Of a DNA stretch of 21,854 nucleotides, positions 21,827-21,854 are shown one piece after another; within the stretch, counting starts at the first letter, position 1, and the number at the start of each line of letters is the position of its first letter. The stretch spans positions 1 to 21,854 of the forward strand of contig CAJPON010000012.1 of NCBI GenBank assembly GCA_905372275.1, in the 5' to 3' direction. The stretch comes from Candidatus Saccharimonadota bacterium (GTDB taxonomy: Bacteria > Patescibacteriota > Saccharimonadia > Saccharimonadales > Saccharimonadaceae). The translations under genes were made by a program, and so were the position numbers. Under the pieces are notes generated by a model. The model did not search any database, was not told the origin of the DNA, and saw only the letters and a program-made list of their open reading frames with translations.

Positions 21827-21854
21827 CTCACCAAAGAAAATAGCCCGCCGAAAT
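21827..21854 (-). repeat. Small-unit tail repeat, copy D (window right edge)
   Basis: Exact 28-base reverse complement of 28-55. Read on the minus strand it is the CGGCGGGC plus T-rich tail of a unit whose gene lies to the right of the window, pointing toward rplS. The window ends inside it. Confidence 0.8.

Noticed and set aside
1..21854. tRNA, rRNA, CRISPR arrays or phage structural genes
   Set aside because: No cloverleaf, no rRNA signatures, no regular direct repeats with spacers and no capsid, terminase or integrase gene were seen.

Overview
The window looks like a piece of a Patescibacteria/CPR genome, most likely Candidatus Saccharibacteria (TM7). That assignment is an inference from protein character: a Gram-positive style clpC-radA-yacL stress/repair operon under a perfect CIRCE operator, a short NusA without C-terminal repeats, low-complexity Ala/Lys tails on L19 and YacL, and a very compact layout. 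No rRNA or tRNA gene is visible to confirm it.

Core genes, left to right. A tyrS-HAD phosphatase pair (minus strand, 744-2732) diverges from a class A penicillin-binding protein (2842-5556). Converging on that is a minus-strand run: nusA, clpC, a membrane-anchored HELLH protein, radA and a PIN/TRAM protein (5647-12754). clpC has its own promoter with a CIRCE operator; the HELLH gene starts inside the end of clpC at a TTG, and radA starts inside the end of the HELLH gene at a GTG. Next come tgt (13549-14793) and, converging on it, a YhhQ-type queuosine-precursor transporter, which together suggest queuosine salvage. A secreted HNH nuclease and aminopeptidase N then diverge from a 33-bp promoter. 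Last are an RNase HII-YraN fusion and rplS, both on the minus strand.

Two styles of gene start coexist. tgt, yhhQ, the HNH gene, pepN and rnhB each have an extended -10 (TGnTATAAT-like) ending 6 or 7 nt before the ATG, which predicts leaderless mRNAs. The minus-strand operons use ordinary Shine-Dalgarno (SD) sites.

The most unusual content is a set of four small-gene units scattered between the core genes: unit 1 (122-665, plus), unit 2 (12895-13474, minus), unit 3 (18840-19336, plus) and unit 4 (20589-21028, plus). Tails of two more lie at the two window edges. Three of the four have a near-consensus TTGAC(A/G)-17-TATAAT-like promoter; unit 4 has an extended -10. Each has a folded leader, an orphan protein of 70-132 residues (three of four are membrane proteins) and a GC-rich hairpin tail. 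In all four, leader and tail are complementary: 13 bp perfect in unit 1, 10 bp perfect in unit 2, about 9 bp in unit 3, and 12 bp with one bulge covering the SD in unit 4. In units 1 and 3 the SD sits in a hairpin that runs into the AUG. A tail sequence containing CGGCGGGC is shared by four copies. Units 1 and 3 differ in codon choice from the neighbouring core genes. I propose that they form a family of fold-back-controlled small-gene cassettes, somewhat like type I toxin mRNAs in architecture. I recognise none of the proteins, and their function is unknown.
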